DNA of 64,000 nt from Clostridium scatologenes (lineage in GTDB: Bacteria; Bacillota; Clostridia; Clostridiales; Clostridiaceae), in NCBI RefSeq assembly GCF_000968375.1, contig NZ_CP009933.1, positions 930,001 to 994,000 on the forward strand, given 5' to 3'. Under the pieces are notes generated by a model, which searched no databases, was not told where the DNA came from, and saw only the letters and a program-made list of their open reading frames with translations. The stretch's first letter is position 1. Every line of letters begins with the position of its first letter. The translations under genes were made by a program, and so were the position numbers. This document shows, in pieces, positions 8,570-16,752 of the stretch.

Positions 8570-10948
8570 ATGATCACTGAAAGAGTAAAAAAATTAAGAC
8601 AGCAGAGTTTAAATGCAGTTCCACGTATTTCTATGGAAAGGGCACAAATTGAAAGTGAAGTTTACAAAAAATATGAAGGTAAAGTGTCTATTCCAGTACT
8701 TAGAGCATTGGTTTTAAAAGAGTTAATGAGTAAGAAAAAACTTTATATTAATGATGGAGAATTAATAGTTGGAGAAAGAGGAGAAGAACCTGCAGCAACT
8801 TCAACTTATCCAGAACTTTGTTGTCATACTCTAGAGGATTTTGACATAATGGACATGAGAGAAAAAATATCCTTCAAAGTAGATGAAGAAGCTAAAAAAA
8901 TACAAGACGAAGTTATAATTCCATACTGGAAAGAAAGATCTATGAGATATAAAATTTTAAACAGCATGTCTGAAGAATGGAAAGATTGCTATGCAGCAGG
9001 ATTATTTACAGAATTTATGGAACAAAGAGGTCCAGGACATACTGCAGGAGATGGAAAGATATATAAGAAGGGATTTTTAGATTTTAAAAAGGATATTGAA
9101 GAAGCTATTTCAAAGCTTGATTATTATGAAGATGATGGTGCTTTAGATAAGAAAAATCAATTGGAAGCTATGAGCATAGCTTGTGATGCAATAATGATTT
9201 TAGGTAAGCGATATTCAGAGTATGCTAAAGAGTTAGCACAAAATGAAAAGGACGAGCAAAGAAAAAAAGAACTTTTGGAGATTTCAGAAGTATGCCAAAA
9301 TGTACCAGAAAATGCTCCAAAAAACTTTAGAGAAGCTCTTCAAATGTATTGGTTTGTTCACTTATGTGTTATATCAGAATTAAATCCATGGGATGCTTTT
9401 AATCCAGGAAGATTAGATCAACATTTAATTCCATTTTATGAAAAAGAAGTAGAAGAAGGTACTTTAACTCATGAAAAAGCAGAAGAATTGTTACAGTGCT
9501 TCTGGGTTAAATTTAATAATCAACCAGCACCTCCTAAGGTTGGAGTAACTTTAAAGGAAAGTGGAACTTATACGGATTTTGCCAACATTAACGTAGGTGG
9601 AGTAAGGCCAGATGGCTCGGATGGAGTTAATGATGTAAGCTATCTTTTACTTGATGTAATAGATGAAATGAGACTATTGCAACCAAGTTCTAATGTACAA
9701 ATAAGCAAAAAGAGTCCACAAAAATTTGTAAAGAGAGCTTGCGAAGTTTCAAGAAAAGGATGGGGTCAACCATCAATGTTTAATGCTGATGCTGTAGTTC
9801 AAGAGCTAGTTAGAGCTGGTAAAACTATAGAGGATGCTAGATCTGGTGGAACTAGCGGATGTGTTGAAGCAGGAGCCTTTGGTAAAGAAGCTTACATTTT
9901 AACTGGATATTTTAATCTTCCAAAAATATTTGAAATAACATTAAACAATGGTATTGATATAATGACAGGTAAAAAGCTTGGAATTGAAACAGGAGATGTT
10001 ACAAAATTTGAAAGTTATGAAGAAGTATTTGATGCTTTTAAGAAACAACTTAAGCACTTTGTTGATATAAAGGTTAAAGGTAATAGGGTAATTGAAAAGT
10101 TATATGCTACATTAATGCCAGTTCCATTCCTTTCTGTAGTAACAGATGATTGTATTTCAAAAGGAAAGGATTATAATGCAGGTGGTGCAAGATATAATAC
10201 TAGCTACATTCAAGGAGTTGGTATAGGAACTATTACTGACAGCTTATCAGCTATAAAATGTCAGGTATTTGATAAAAAGAATATAAGTATGAAGGAATTA
10301 ATGGAAGCTTTAAAAGATAACTTTGAAGGACATGAAGATATTTTAAATTTAGTGAAAAATAAGACTCCTAAATATGGTAATGATGATGATTATGCAGATG
10401 CTATAATGAAAACAATATTTGATGCTTACTATAATGAAGTAAATGGAAGAAAAAATGGAAGAGGTGGAGTTCATAGAATAGATATGCTTCCAACTACATG
10501 TCATGTTTACTTTGGTTCAGTTATGGGAGCTAGTGCTAATGGAAGAAAAGCTCATGTTCCAGTTTCAGAAGGTATTTCACCTGAAAAGGGTGCAGATGTA
10601 AATGGACCTACAGCAGTGGTTAAATCTGCATCAAAAATGGATCATTTGAGAACTGGAGGAACTTTATTGAATCAGAAATTTGATCCAAGTGTAGTACAAG
10701 GAGAAGAAGGATTAAATAATTTGGCAAGCTTAGTAAGATCATATTTTACACTAGATGGACATCATATTCAATTTAATATAGTAAGTAGAGAAACTCTTTT
10801 AGCAGCTCAAAAAAATCCTGATGACTATAGAGATCTTATAGTTCGTGTTGCAGGATATAGTGATTACTTTAATAATCTTGATAAGGTATTACAAGGGGAA
10901 ATAATAGAGAGAACTGAACAATCCTTTGATGGATGCGCTGTTTGCTAG
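8570..10948 (+). CDS. hypD: trans-4-hydroxy-L-proline dehydratase (glycyl radical enzyme)
   Basis: HypD removes water from trans-4-hydroxy-L-proline, giving (S)-1-pyrroline-5-carboxylate. The protein has 792 residues. The thiyl cysteine is C431 in GTSGCVEAG with base E433, and the glycyl radical is G762 in RVAGYSD. Compared with C. difficile HypD as I recall it (C434, G765), the numbering is offset by exactly 3. The other pocket residues are also present at the offset positions: H157, D275, S331, D336, F337 and Y447. That makes HypD much more likely than choline lyase, diol dehydratase or PFL. Neighbours are its activase before and proC after, the classic hydroxyproline cluster. Confidence 0.97.
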   Translation: MITERVKKLRQQSLNAVPRISMERAQIESEVYKKYEGKVSIPVLRALVLKELMSKKKLYINDGELIVGERGEEPAATSTYPELCCHTLEDFDIMDMREKISFKVDEEAKKIQDEVIIPYWKERSMRYKILNSMSEEWKDCYAAGLFTEFMEQRGPGHTAGDGKIYKKGFLDFKKDIEEAISKLDYYEDDGALDKKNQLEAMSIACDAIMILGKRYSEYAKELAQNEKDEQRKKELLEISEVCQNVPENAPKNFREALQMYWFVHLCVISELNPWDAFNPGRLDQHLIPFYEKEVEEGTLTHEKAEELLQCFWVKFNNQPAPPKVGVTLKESGTYTDFANINVGGVRPDGSDGVNDVSYLLLDVIDEMRLLQPSSNVQISKKSPQKFVKRACEVSRKGWGQPSMFNADAVVQELVRAGKTIEDARSGGTSGCVEAGAFGKEAYILTGYFNLPKIFEITLNNGIDIMTGKKLGIETGDVTKFESYEEVFDAFKKQLKHFVDIKVKGNRVIEKLYATLMPVPFLSVVTDDCISKGKDYNAGGARYNTSYIQGVGIGTITDSLSAIKCQVFDKKNISMKELMEALKDNFEGHEDILNLVKNKTPKYGNDDDYADAIMKTIFDAYYNEVNGRKNGRGGVHRIDMLPTTCHVYFGSVMGASANGRKAHVPVSEGISPEKGADVNGPTAVVKSASKMDHLRTGGTLLNQKFDPSVVQGEEGLNNLASLVRSYFTLDGHHIQFNIVSRETLLAAQKNPDDYRDLIVRVAGYSDYFNNLDKVLQGEIIERTEQSFDGCAVC

Positions 10949-11026
10949 TTTAATATAGGTAAGAAAGGAAGTGAATTTTAGTAAGAAATTAATATTTATG
11001 GTATGCTTTCTTACTAAAAATAAGTT

Positions 11027-11833
11027 ATGAATAAAGTTATAGGTTTTATAGGTTGTGGAAATATGGGGGGAGCAATGATAGGGGGGATAATTAAAGCAGG
11101 TTTATCTTCCCCAGACGATATAATGGTAGGAGATTTAAATGAAAAAAATTTGGAAGCATGTGCTGAAAAGTATGGGATAAAAACTACTACAGATAATAAT
11201 GAGGTAGCTAAAGCTTCTGATATTTTGATTTTGTCAATAAAACCCAATTTGTATCCAGTGGTGATTGAACAAATAAAAGATAAGGTGAAGAAAAATGTAA
11301 TAATAGTGACAATTGCAGCAGGAAAAGCTATAAGTGGTACTGAAGAAGCTTTTGGAAGAAAGCTAAAGGTAGTCAGAGTAATGCCAAATACTCCAGCTTT
11401 AGTAGGAGAAGGAATGGCGGCATTATGTCCAAATGAAGTGGTAACTAAAGAAGAAATAGGAGAAATAGTCAGTATTTTTGAAAGCTTTGGTAAAGCAGAA
11501 ATAGTGCCAGAAAAATTGATGGATGCTGTAACATCAGTAAGTGGTTCGTCACCAGCTTATGTATATATGTTCATTGAGGCTATGGCAGATGCCGCTGTGT
11601 TAGATGGTATGCCAAGAGCTCAAGCTTATAAATTTGCAGCACAATCAGTACTTGGTTCAGCAAAAATGGTTTTGGAAACAGGAATGCACCCAGGAGCACT
11701 GAAGGATATGGTTTGTTCCCCAGGAGGAACTACAATAGAAGCAGTAGAAGTACTGGAAGAGAAAGGCTTAAGAGCTGCAGTTATGGCTGCTATGAAGAGT
11801 TGTACAAAAAAATCTAAGGAAATGTCAAAGTAA
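11027..11833 (+). CDS. proC: Pyrroline-5-carboxylate reductase
   Basis: ProC reduces the HypD product 1-pyrroline-5-carboxylate to L-proline with NAD(P)H. The 268-residue protein has the Rossmann motif GFIGCGNMGGAM at the N terminus and the family signature around SGSSPAYVYMFIEAM and the later GALKDMVCSPGGTT. It is 78 bp after hypD on the same strand. No good ribosome binding site precedes the ATG; a 19-codon frame from GTG 10971 ends at 11030 and overlaps the ATG as ATGA, so translation may be coupled. A 9-bp inverted repeat (10980-10988 with 11007-11015) sits in the gap. Confidence 0.96.
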   Translation: MNKVIGFIGCGNMGGAMIGGIIKAGLSSPDDIMVGDLNEKNLEACAEKYGIKTTTDNNEVAKASDILILSIKPNLYPVVIEQIKDKVKKNVIIVTIAAGKAISGTEEAFGRKLKVVRVMPNTPALVGEGMAALCPNEVVTKEEIGEIVSIFESFGKAEIVPEKLMDAVTSVSGSSPAYVYMFIEAMADAAVLDGMPRAQAYKFAAQSVLGSAKMVLETGMHPGALKDMVCSPGGTTIEAVEVLEEKGLRAAVMAAMKSCTKKSKEMSK

Positions 11834-11882
11834 AATTTATAAATTGGATTTAAATATTTTTGACATGTAGAGGAGAATGCTT

Positions 11883-12164
11883 ATGTTTAAAACAAATGAA
11901 TACTTTGAGGGAAAAGTGAAGTCCATAGCATTTAATACAGCAGAAGGTCCTGCAACTATAGGGGTTATGGCAATAGGAGAATATGAATTTGGAACTTCAA
12001 CTATAGAAATTATGACAGTAACCAGTGGGAGTATGTGTATAAAGCTTCCAGAAAGTGAAGAGTGGAAGCAATTTAAACAAAATGAAACTTTTACTGTAGC
12101 AGCAAATAAAAAATTTGGGGTAAAAGTAGAAGAAGAAACAGCATATCTTTGCTTATACAAATAA
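11883..12164 (+). CDS. ppnP: Pyrimidine/purine nucleoside phosphorylase (PpnP, DUF1255)
   Basis: PpnP is a small cupin-fold phosphorylase that splits a broad range of nucleosides into base and ribose-1-phosphate. The 93-residue protein begins MFKTNEYFEGKVKSI and ends AYLCLYK, aligning end to end with E. coli PpnP (YaiE, 94 aa) from memory. The ATG at 11883 is preferred over that at 11877 because AGAGGAG ends only 1 nt before the latter and 7 nt before the former. It lies 49 nt after proC and may ride on the hydroxyproline transcript, though its function is unrelated. A terminator follows. Confidence 0.92.
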   Translation: MFKTNEYFEGKVKSIAFNTAEGPATIGVMAIGEYEFGTSTIEIMTVTSGSMCIKLPESEEWKQFKQNETFTVAANKKFGVKVEEETAYLCLYK

Positions 12165-12182
12165 AAATAGGAAAGTTTATTT

Positions 12183-12212
12183 AGAGACACTTATAGTTAG
12201 TGTCTCTTTTTA
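12183..12212 (+). terminator. Rho-independent terminator after ppnP
   Basis: AGAGACACT (12183-12191) pairs perfectly with AGTGTCTCT (12199-12207), 7-nt loop, then T run. It probably ends the hydroxyproline/ppnP transcript. Confidence 0.88.
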
Positions 12213-12317
12213 TTAGTAGAAATCTAAAATTCTTAAGAATTCTTAATATTTTTCTGCGTAAAAGCTTAATGTTTCCATTTTATACTTGTCTCATATTGAC
12301 ATAGGGGTGAAGATAAA

Positions 12318-12875
12318 ATGGAAATTAGTAATTTTATAAAGCAATATATAAAAAATCCTAAAATAGTGGGGGCTATAGCACCGAGCTCGGAGAAATTAGC
12401 ATATAGGATGGTTGAGGACATTGATTTTTTAAATGCTTCTTGCATTGTTGAATATGGACCAGGAACAGGGGTTTTTACAGAAAAAATATTAAATAGAAAA
12501 AAGGATAGCACTATATTTATAGCTATAGAATATAATATAGATTTTTATAAAATCCTAAAAGATAAATTTAAAGATAAGACAAATTTCATACTTATAAATG
12601 ATTCAGCAGAGAACTTGAGAGAATGTTTAGATAAGTATAGTATTGATAAGGTTGACTATATAGTTTCAGGTCTTCCATTTGCAAGCTTACCATATGATAT
12701 GAGCAAAAAAATATTATCAGTTACAAAAGAAATATTAAAAGATAAAGGAGAGTTTATAACTTTTCAATATACTTTATTTAAAATGAAGCTTTTTAGAGCA
12801 TATTTTGATAAAATCAAAATAAAAAAGGTACTTTTAAATTTGCCACCAGCTTATGTTTTAAAGTGTAAAAACTAG
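12318..12875 (+). CDS. Class I SAM-dependent methyltransferase (phospholipid N-methyltransferase / rRNA adenine dimethylase-like)
   Basis: The 185-residue cytoplasmic protein has a Rossmann methyltransferase core: SAM motif I is VEYGPGTGVF (about 44-53), the acidic residue of motif II is in IAIEYN, and motif IV is YIVSGLPFASLP. The region before motif I (VGAIAPSSEKLA) is typical of the COG3963 group related to phosphatidylethanolamine N-methyltransferases and KsgA. The substrate is not determinable here: lipid, RNA or protein remain possible. The ATG follows GGGGTGA. It stands alone between two terminators. Confidence 0.8.
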   Translation: MEISNFIKQYIKNPKIVGAIAPSSEKLAYRMVEDIDFLNASCIVEYGPGTGVFTEKILNRKKDSTIFIAIEYNIDFYKILKDKFKDKTNFILINDSAENLRECLDKYSIDKVDYIVSGLPFASLPYDMSKKILSVTKEILKDKGEFITFQYTLFKMKLFRAYFDKIKIKKVLLNLPPAYVLKCKN

Positions 12876-12936
12876 ACAAAAGTATTGTTGTTTTTTGAAT
12901 AAGGATAAGTTTGAATATCATTATACAACTAATTAA

Positions 12937-12972
12937 GAAAGCTATATATTTAAAGTATGTAGCTTTCTTTTT
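12937..12972 (+). terminator. Rho-independent terminator after the methyltransferase gene
   Basis: GAAAGCTA (12937-12944) pairs with TAGCTTTC (12960-12967), followed by TTTTT. Confidence 0.8.
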
Positions 12973-13100
12973 GTAATATACGATATTAATATAGACTATA
13001 TATTAATATAGGATAATAGCAATTTATATTATGGAAATACAATTTTTCAAATGTTTTCAAGGAAATATGATATTTATGTAGAATGTCTATATTAATACAA

Positions 13101-13129
13101 TATTAAATGTATTAGAATTACATTTAATA
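13101..13129. promoter_or_regulatory. 29-bp inverted repeat upstream of the gamma-glutamyltransferase gene
   Basis: TATTAAATGTA (13101-13111) is the exact reverse complement of TACATTTAATA (13119-13129), with a 7-nt spacer. It ends 40 nt before the start codon and carries no T run, so an operator is more likely than a terminator. Confidence 0.4.
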
Positions 13130-13169
13130 AATATGATGTAAATTTGGTTTAGTAAAGGGGGAATAAAAA

Positions 13170-14777
13170 ATGGATTATGATGCTTTAAGTTATCGATATC
13201 CATCTAACAGGAATGTAATATATGGAAATAGAGGAATGGTTGCTACTGGACAACCACTTGCTGCACAAGCAGGTCTTGAAATATTGAAAAAAGGTGGAAA
13301 TGCAGTTGATGCTGCCATAGCCACTGCTGCATGCTTAACAGTGGTGGAGCCTACAGCAAATGGATTTGGTGGTGATGCATTTGCAATTGTGTGGATTGAT
13401 AACAAAATGTATGGGTTAAATTCAAGTGGCCCATCACCTAAAGGAATTTCATTAGAGGAATTAAATAAAAAGGGATATGATAAAGTTCCCAAGTATGGTT
13501 GGTTTCCTGTTACTGTACCAGGTATTCCTAAAGCGTGGTGCGAGTTATCCAAAAGATTTGGAAAATTACCACTTACAGAAGTGTTAAAACCAGCCATTTA
13601 TTATGCTGAGAATGGTTATCCAGTTGCTCCTGGCACGTCTGAGTTTTGGAAATATGCTGTAGTTAATTATTCAGCTTGCAAGGGAGACGAATTTAAATAT
13701 TGGTTTAAAACTTTTACAATAGATGGTAGAGCACCTCGAGCTGGTGAAATCATTAAGCTTCCACATCATGCAAAGACTTTAAAAAGTATTGCAAAAACCA
13801 ATGGAGAGGAATTTTATAATGGAGAAATAGCAGAAAAAATAGATGCTTTTTCTAGAAAATATGGTGGCTATATTAGAAAAGAAGATTTACAATTTTTTAA
13901 ACCTGAATGGGTGAAGCCAATAAGTATTAATTATAAAGGGTATGACATATGGGAACTGCCTCCAAATGGACAAGGTATTGTACCTTTAATGGCATTAAAT
14001 ATATTAAAGGGATATGAATTTAAAGAAAGGGAAAGTGCAGAAACCTATCATAAGCAACTGGAGGCAATAAAAATAGCCTTTGCAGATGCTCAAGATATAG
14101 TTGGAGATAAATCTAATGTTGAAATAGAAAAATTTTTATCAGATGAATATGGAAATGAAAGAAGAAAGCTTATACAGGATGCTGCTATTATACCTGAACC
14201 AAATAAAAAAATAAGAAATTTAAAAGGTGGGACAGTTTACCTATGTACGGCGGATGGAGAAGGTAACATGGTTTCCTTTATTGAAAGTAATTACATGGAT
14301 TTTGGTTCTGGCTTGGTAGTGCCAGATACTGGAATAGCATTAGCCAATCGTGGAAATTGCTTCTCAACTGATCCTATGAATGTTAATTGTGTTGGAAGTA
14401 GAAAGCGTCCATATAACACTATTATTCCAGGATTTATAACAAGAAATCATAAACCTGTAGGGACATTTGGAGTTATGGGAGGTTTCATGCAGCCTCAAGG
14501 ACATGTACAAGTAGTTATGAATATGATAGATTTTCATATGAATCCTCAAGAAGCACTTGATGCACCAAGATGGCAGTGGATTTCGGACAAGAAAGTATTA
14601 GTTGAACATGAATGTTCTAAAAATTTAGCAAAAGAACTATCAAGAAAAGGCCATAATGTACAAATAGAGCTTCAAAGTGGTTTGTTTGGAAGAGGAGAAA
14701 TAATACTTAAGGATGATAATAATGTGTTATGTGGTGGAACTGAGAGAAGAACAGATGGACAAATAGCAGTTTGGTAA
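13170..14777 (+). CDS. Gamma-glutamyltransferase family protein (YwrD-like, cytoplasmic)
   Basis: This Ntn-hydrolase family transfers or hydrolyses gamma-glutamyl groups (glutathione, poly-gamma-glutamate or gamma-glutamyl peptides) after self-cleavage into two subunits. The 535-residue protein has the N-terminal GMVATGQPLAAQAGLEIL and GGNAVDAAIA motifs. The probable cleavage site and nucleophile is T355 in KGGTVYLCTADGEGNMVS. No signal peptide is visible, unlike secreted GGT, which matches the Bacillus YwrD type. The ATG follows AAAGGGGGAA. It appears monocistronic. Substrate unknown. Confidence 0.9.
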   Translation: MDYDALSYRYPSNRNVIYGNRGMVATGQPLAAQAGLEILKKGGNAVDAAIATAACLTVVEPTANGFGGDAFAIVWIDNKMYGLNSSGPSPKGISLEELNKKGYDKVPKYGWFPVTVPGIPKAWCELSKRFGKLPLTEVLKPAIYYAENGYPVAPGTSEFWKYAVVNYSACKGDEFKYWFKTFTIDGRAPRAGEIIKLPHHAKTLKSIAKTNGEEFYNGEIAEKIDAFSRKYGGYIRKEDLQFFKPEWVKPISINYKGYDIWELPPNGQGIVPLMALNILKGYEFKERESAETYHKQLEAIKIAFADAQDIVGDKSNVEIEKFLSDEYGNERRKLIQDAAIIPEPNKKIRNLKGGTVYLCTADGEGNMVSFIESNYMDFGSGLVVPDTGIALANRGNCFSTDPMNVNCVGSRKRPYNTIIPGFITRNHKPVGTFGVMGGFMQPQGHVQVVMNMIDFHMNPQEALDAPRWQWISDKKVLVEHECSKNLAKELSRKGHNVQIELQSGLFGRGEIILKDDNNVLCGGTERRTDGQIAVW

Positions 14778-15167
14778 TACTAATATAGTGTTGCTTACAT
14801 TTTACAGTTTAAAAATATTGCGACACAACTTTTTAGGACGGTAGTCCTTTGGATTATAAAGCTTTACGAATACTTACAGTAGAATTAATACATTCCTATT
14901 TTTACTGGAAATTATATGAACAAAATTTGCATAATAATAGTATTTACTCTAATGCAATTGCAGTTATATTTTTTCAGATGTTTAATGGGTTTTAGAGAAA
15001 AGAAGATGATTGAGATAATCCACTATTCATAAAGACATAATTTTAAAATAAAAACTGGAAATTTTGCATTAAGATTTTTGTGGGTTAGGGCAATATATAA
15101 CAGTTTTTACGACCTACCGGTCTAAGAGATTACCATCCCTTTAAATAAGTATAAAAAAATAGTGAGC
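14778..15167. other. Non-coding stretch between GGT gene and structured repeat
   Basis: No gene is recognised. Two small hairpins of opposite layout occur: GGACGGTAGTCC (about 14837-14848) and GACCTACCGGTC (about 15111-15122). The sequence TTGCGACACAAC near 14819 matches, in reverse orientation, the right-end sequence of the repeat family described at 30301 (TGTGTCGCA), so an old repeat end may lie here. An open frame of about 50 codons from TTG 14850 (starting LDYKALRILTVELIHSY) has no ribosome binding site and no family I know. Confidence 0.4.
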
Positions 15168-15588
15168 TATGATTATAAATATAGTTTGGCTTACTAAAAT
15201 TGCCTGTAACAATGTAATTATATGTGTACACTTGAAGTTACTAGTTTGAATTTTAACTTTTATTTAGTGATATATGGTAAGTGGTTCATCACACAAGGTA
15301 AATTGTTTTAGTATTATTCTTAGCTTGAAGATTTGGAAAGCCTTAGAAATTTAGTCCTGTCTGAGGGAACCGAGTTTGACAAAGTTCTTAGGTTTTCCAA
15401 ATCTTCAAGCTTTATTTTAAAATTGGAAACTCCTCCTCGTTTCCTCAGAGGAGTAAGCGATTCGCACAAAATCGTAGATTTTGGCTCTTTGCTTAAAACA
15501 TTTAGCATTGATAAACCACTTACCATATATTACGGAATAAAAGTTGAAATTCAAACTTCCACTGCACCCTTACGTCGTAATATGATTA
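15168..15588. repeat. Structured repeat element, copy 1 (nested long hairpins)
   Basis: The outer arms are 15244-15286 and 15514-15556, 43 nt each with about 37 pairs. The inner arms are 15322-15348 and 15385-15411, 25 of 27 paired, both containing GAAGATTTGG or its complement. They enclose a 36-nt loop holding TCCTGTCTGAGGGAACCGAG. Copy 2 is at 30301-30648 and a deletion derivative at 36969-37047. Copy 1 carries about 80 nt extra (15412-15492) that forms two small hairpins. Apparent open frames here (for example 15333-15650) run through the hairpin arms on both strands and are not genes. No transposase is linked. Confidence 0.85.
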
Positions 15589-15642
15589 TGTTAAGTATTA
15601 AAAACAATAGTTTAAATGTAATATGGCATTTTAGAATCATGT

Positions 15643-16365
15643 TTATTTAGAATCTTTACTATCCTTAGTATCAGATTTAATAGTATCGTTGTTACTATTA
15701 ACTTTGCTTTGCAATTCGTCAAATCTTCTCATGACTTCTTTGCAGGTATCCTGGCAAATTTGAGGCAAATCACTATTTGTTGCTTTTTTAAAATCAAAGC
15801 CAGCTTCTTTAAATTCTTTTTCAACTGCAGCTCTCATTTGCTGAAGTTTATTAGGATCATCTCCTGCTAGAGCTTTTGCCATAGTCATAATACGATCTGC
15901 TACTGCGTTTACAGAATATGGTCCTCCTTCTGATATTGCCTTTTGAGCAGCTTCTGGAGTTGTTGATAGCGGTGGATATGCATTTTCTACAGAGCCAAAT
16001 ATTTTAGTAAGCAAGTCTGAAGTTGATTTTGACATTTCAGGAATTCCACTTTCAGTAGATTTTCCAAGAAGTTTGTTTTGATTAGATATTGTATCATTTA
16101 TGAATTTTTTTATAAGTTCTGCTTTAGAATTTTGTTCGTTTTCTTTTAGAGCTGTAATTTCATCTGTGGAAAGTTTATTTTTTATAGGTTTATAAGTAGA
16201 AGGTTTTGAAGTGTCTTCTGTAGACTTAACAAATTTATCAGTTCCTAAATTTTGTGCTTTATCTTCATTTTTTTCAGCAACGCTATCTTTAGTGTTTGCT
16301 TTTTTAGTATCATTTTTAGAAGTGTAAGTTGATTCGTTAATACTTTTAACTCCTGTAATATCCAT
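15643..16365 (-). CDS. Hypothetical protein with a DUF5610-like C-terminal motif
   Basis: The 240-residue protein has a low-complexity, Lys/Ser/Thr/Asp-rich N-terminal third and a Lys/Asp/Ser-rich tail, with a conserved-looking core around VNAVADRIMTMAKALAGDDP and AAVEKEFKEAGFDF. That core resembles DUF5610-type proteins from memory, whose function is unknown. There is no signal peptide or membrane segment. The ATG has GGGGGAA 10 nt upstream. It stands alone between the structured repeat and a GGDEF gene. A palindrome (AAAATTAA at 16441 with TTAATTTT ending 16463) lies upstream and could be an operator. Confidence 0.6.
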   Translation of the reverse strand: MDITGVKSINESTYTSKNDTKKANTKDSVAEKNEDKAQNLGTDKFVKSTEDTSKPSTYKPIKNKLSTDEITALKENEQNSKAELIKKFINDTISNQNKLLGKSTESGIPEMSKSTSDLLTKIFGSVENAYPPLSTTPEAAQKAISEGGPYSVNAVADRIMTMAKALAGDDPNKLQQMRAAVEKEFKEAGFDFKKATNSDLPQICQDTCKEVMRRFDELQSKVNSNNDTIKSDTKDSKDSK

Positions 16366-16752
16366 AGTAACATATTCCCCCTTTGTTTTTATTATTATTT
16401 ATTTTATCGTCTAGCTATGAATATTATTAATGCTTTATCTAAAATTAACCATGGTTTAATTTTCCTTTAAAATGATACATTGAAATGTTAAAAAAACATG
16501 ATAAAATAAGACATATATACTATATCATTGAATACAATAATGTGTAATTTTATCCGATCGCTACCATTGCCAATACTCCCATCTTCTTCAAGTGAGTGAT
16601 AAGCAATGCTACGCGCCTGGATAAGTTCTTCTAAGACTCAGAGGATAAATTCTTTAAATGACATTTTTTGAAAATTCTGCTTTGGAAAGAAGTATTCCTA
16701 GTAAGTAAACTTTATCTGAGTCTAAGGATACTTTGATTGGAGTGGAATTATA
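16366..16752. other. Intergenic region with a decayed coding trace
   Basis: On the minus strand about 16690-16490 an ATG-led frame reads MSFKEFIL, TGA, then VLEELIQARSIAYHSLEEDG and on through a further 30 codons. The composition looks coding but the frame has an internal stop and I know no family. On the plus strand an AGACTCAGAGGATAAA/TTTATCTGAGTCT pair could form a bulged hairpin before the GGDEF gene. It does not match a c-di-GMP riboswitch that I recognise. Confidence 0.35.

Noticed and set aside
15333..15650. Open frames on both strands over the structured repeat
   Set aside because: They run through long hairpin arms, lack ribosome binding sites, and copy 2 does not keep them open in the same way.
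16366..16752. c-di-GMP riboswitch upstream of the GGDEF gene
   Set aside because: The conserved GEMM core sequences are absent and the region instead shows a coding remnant.
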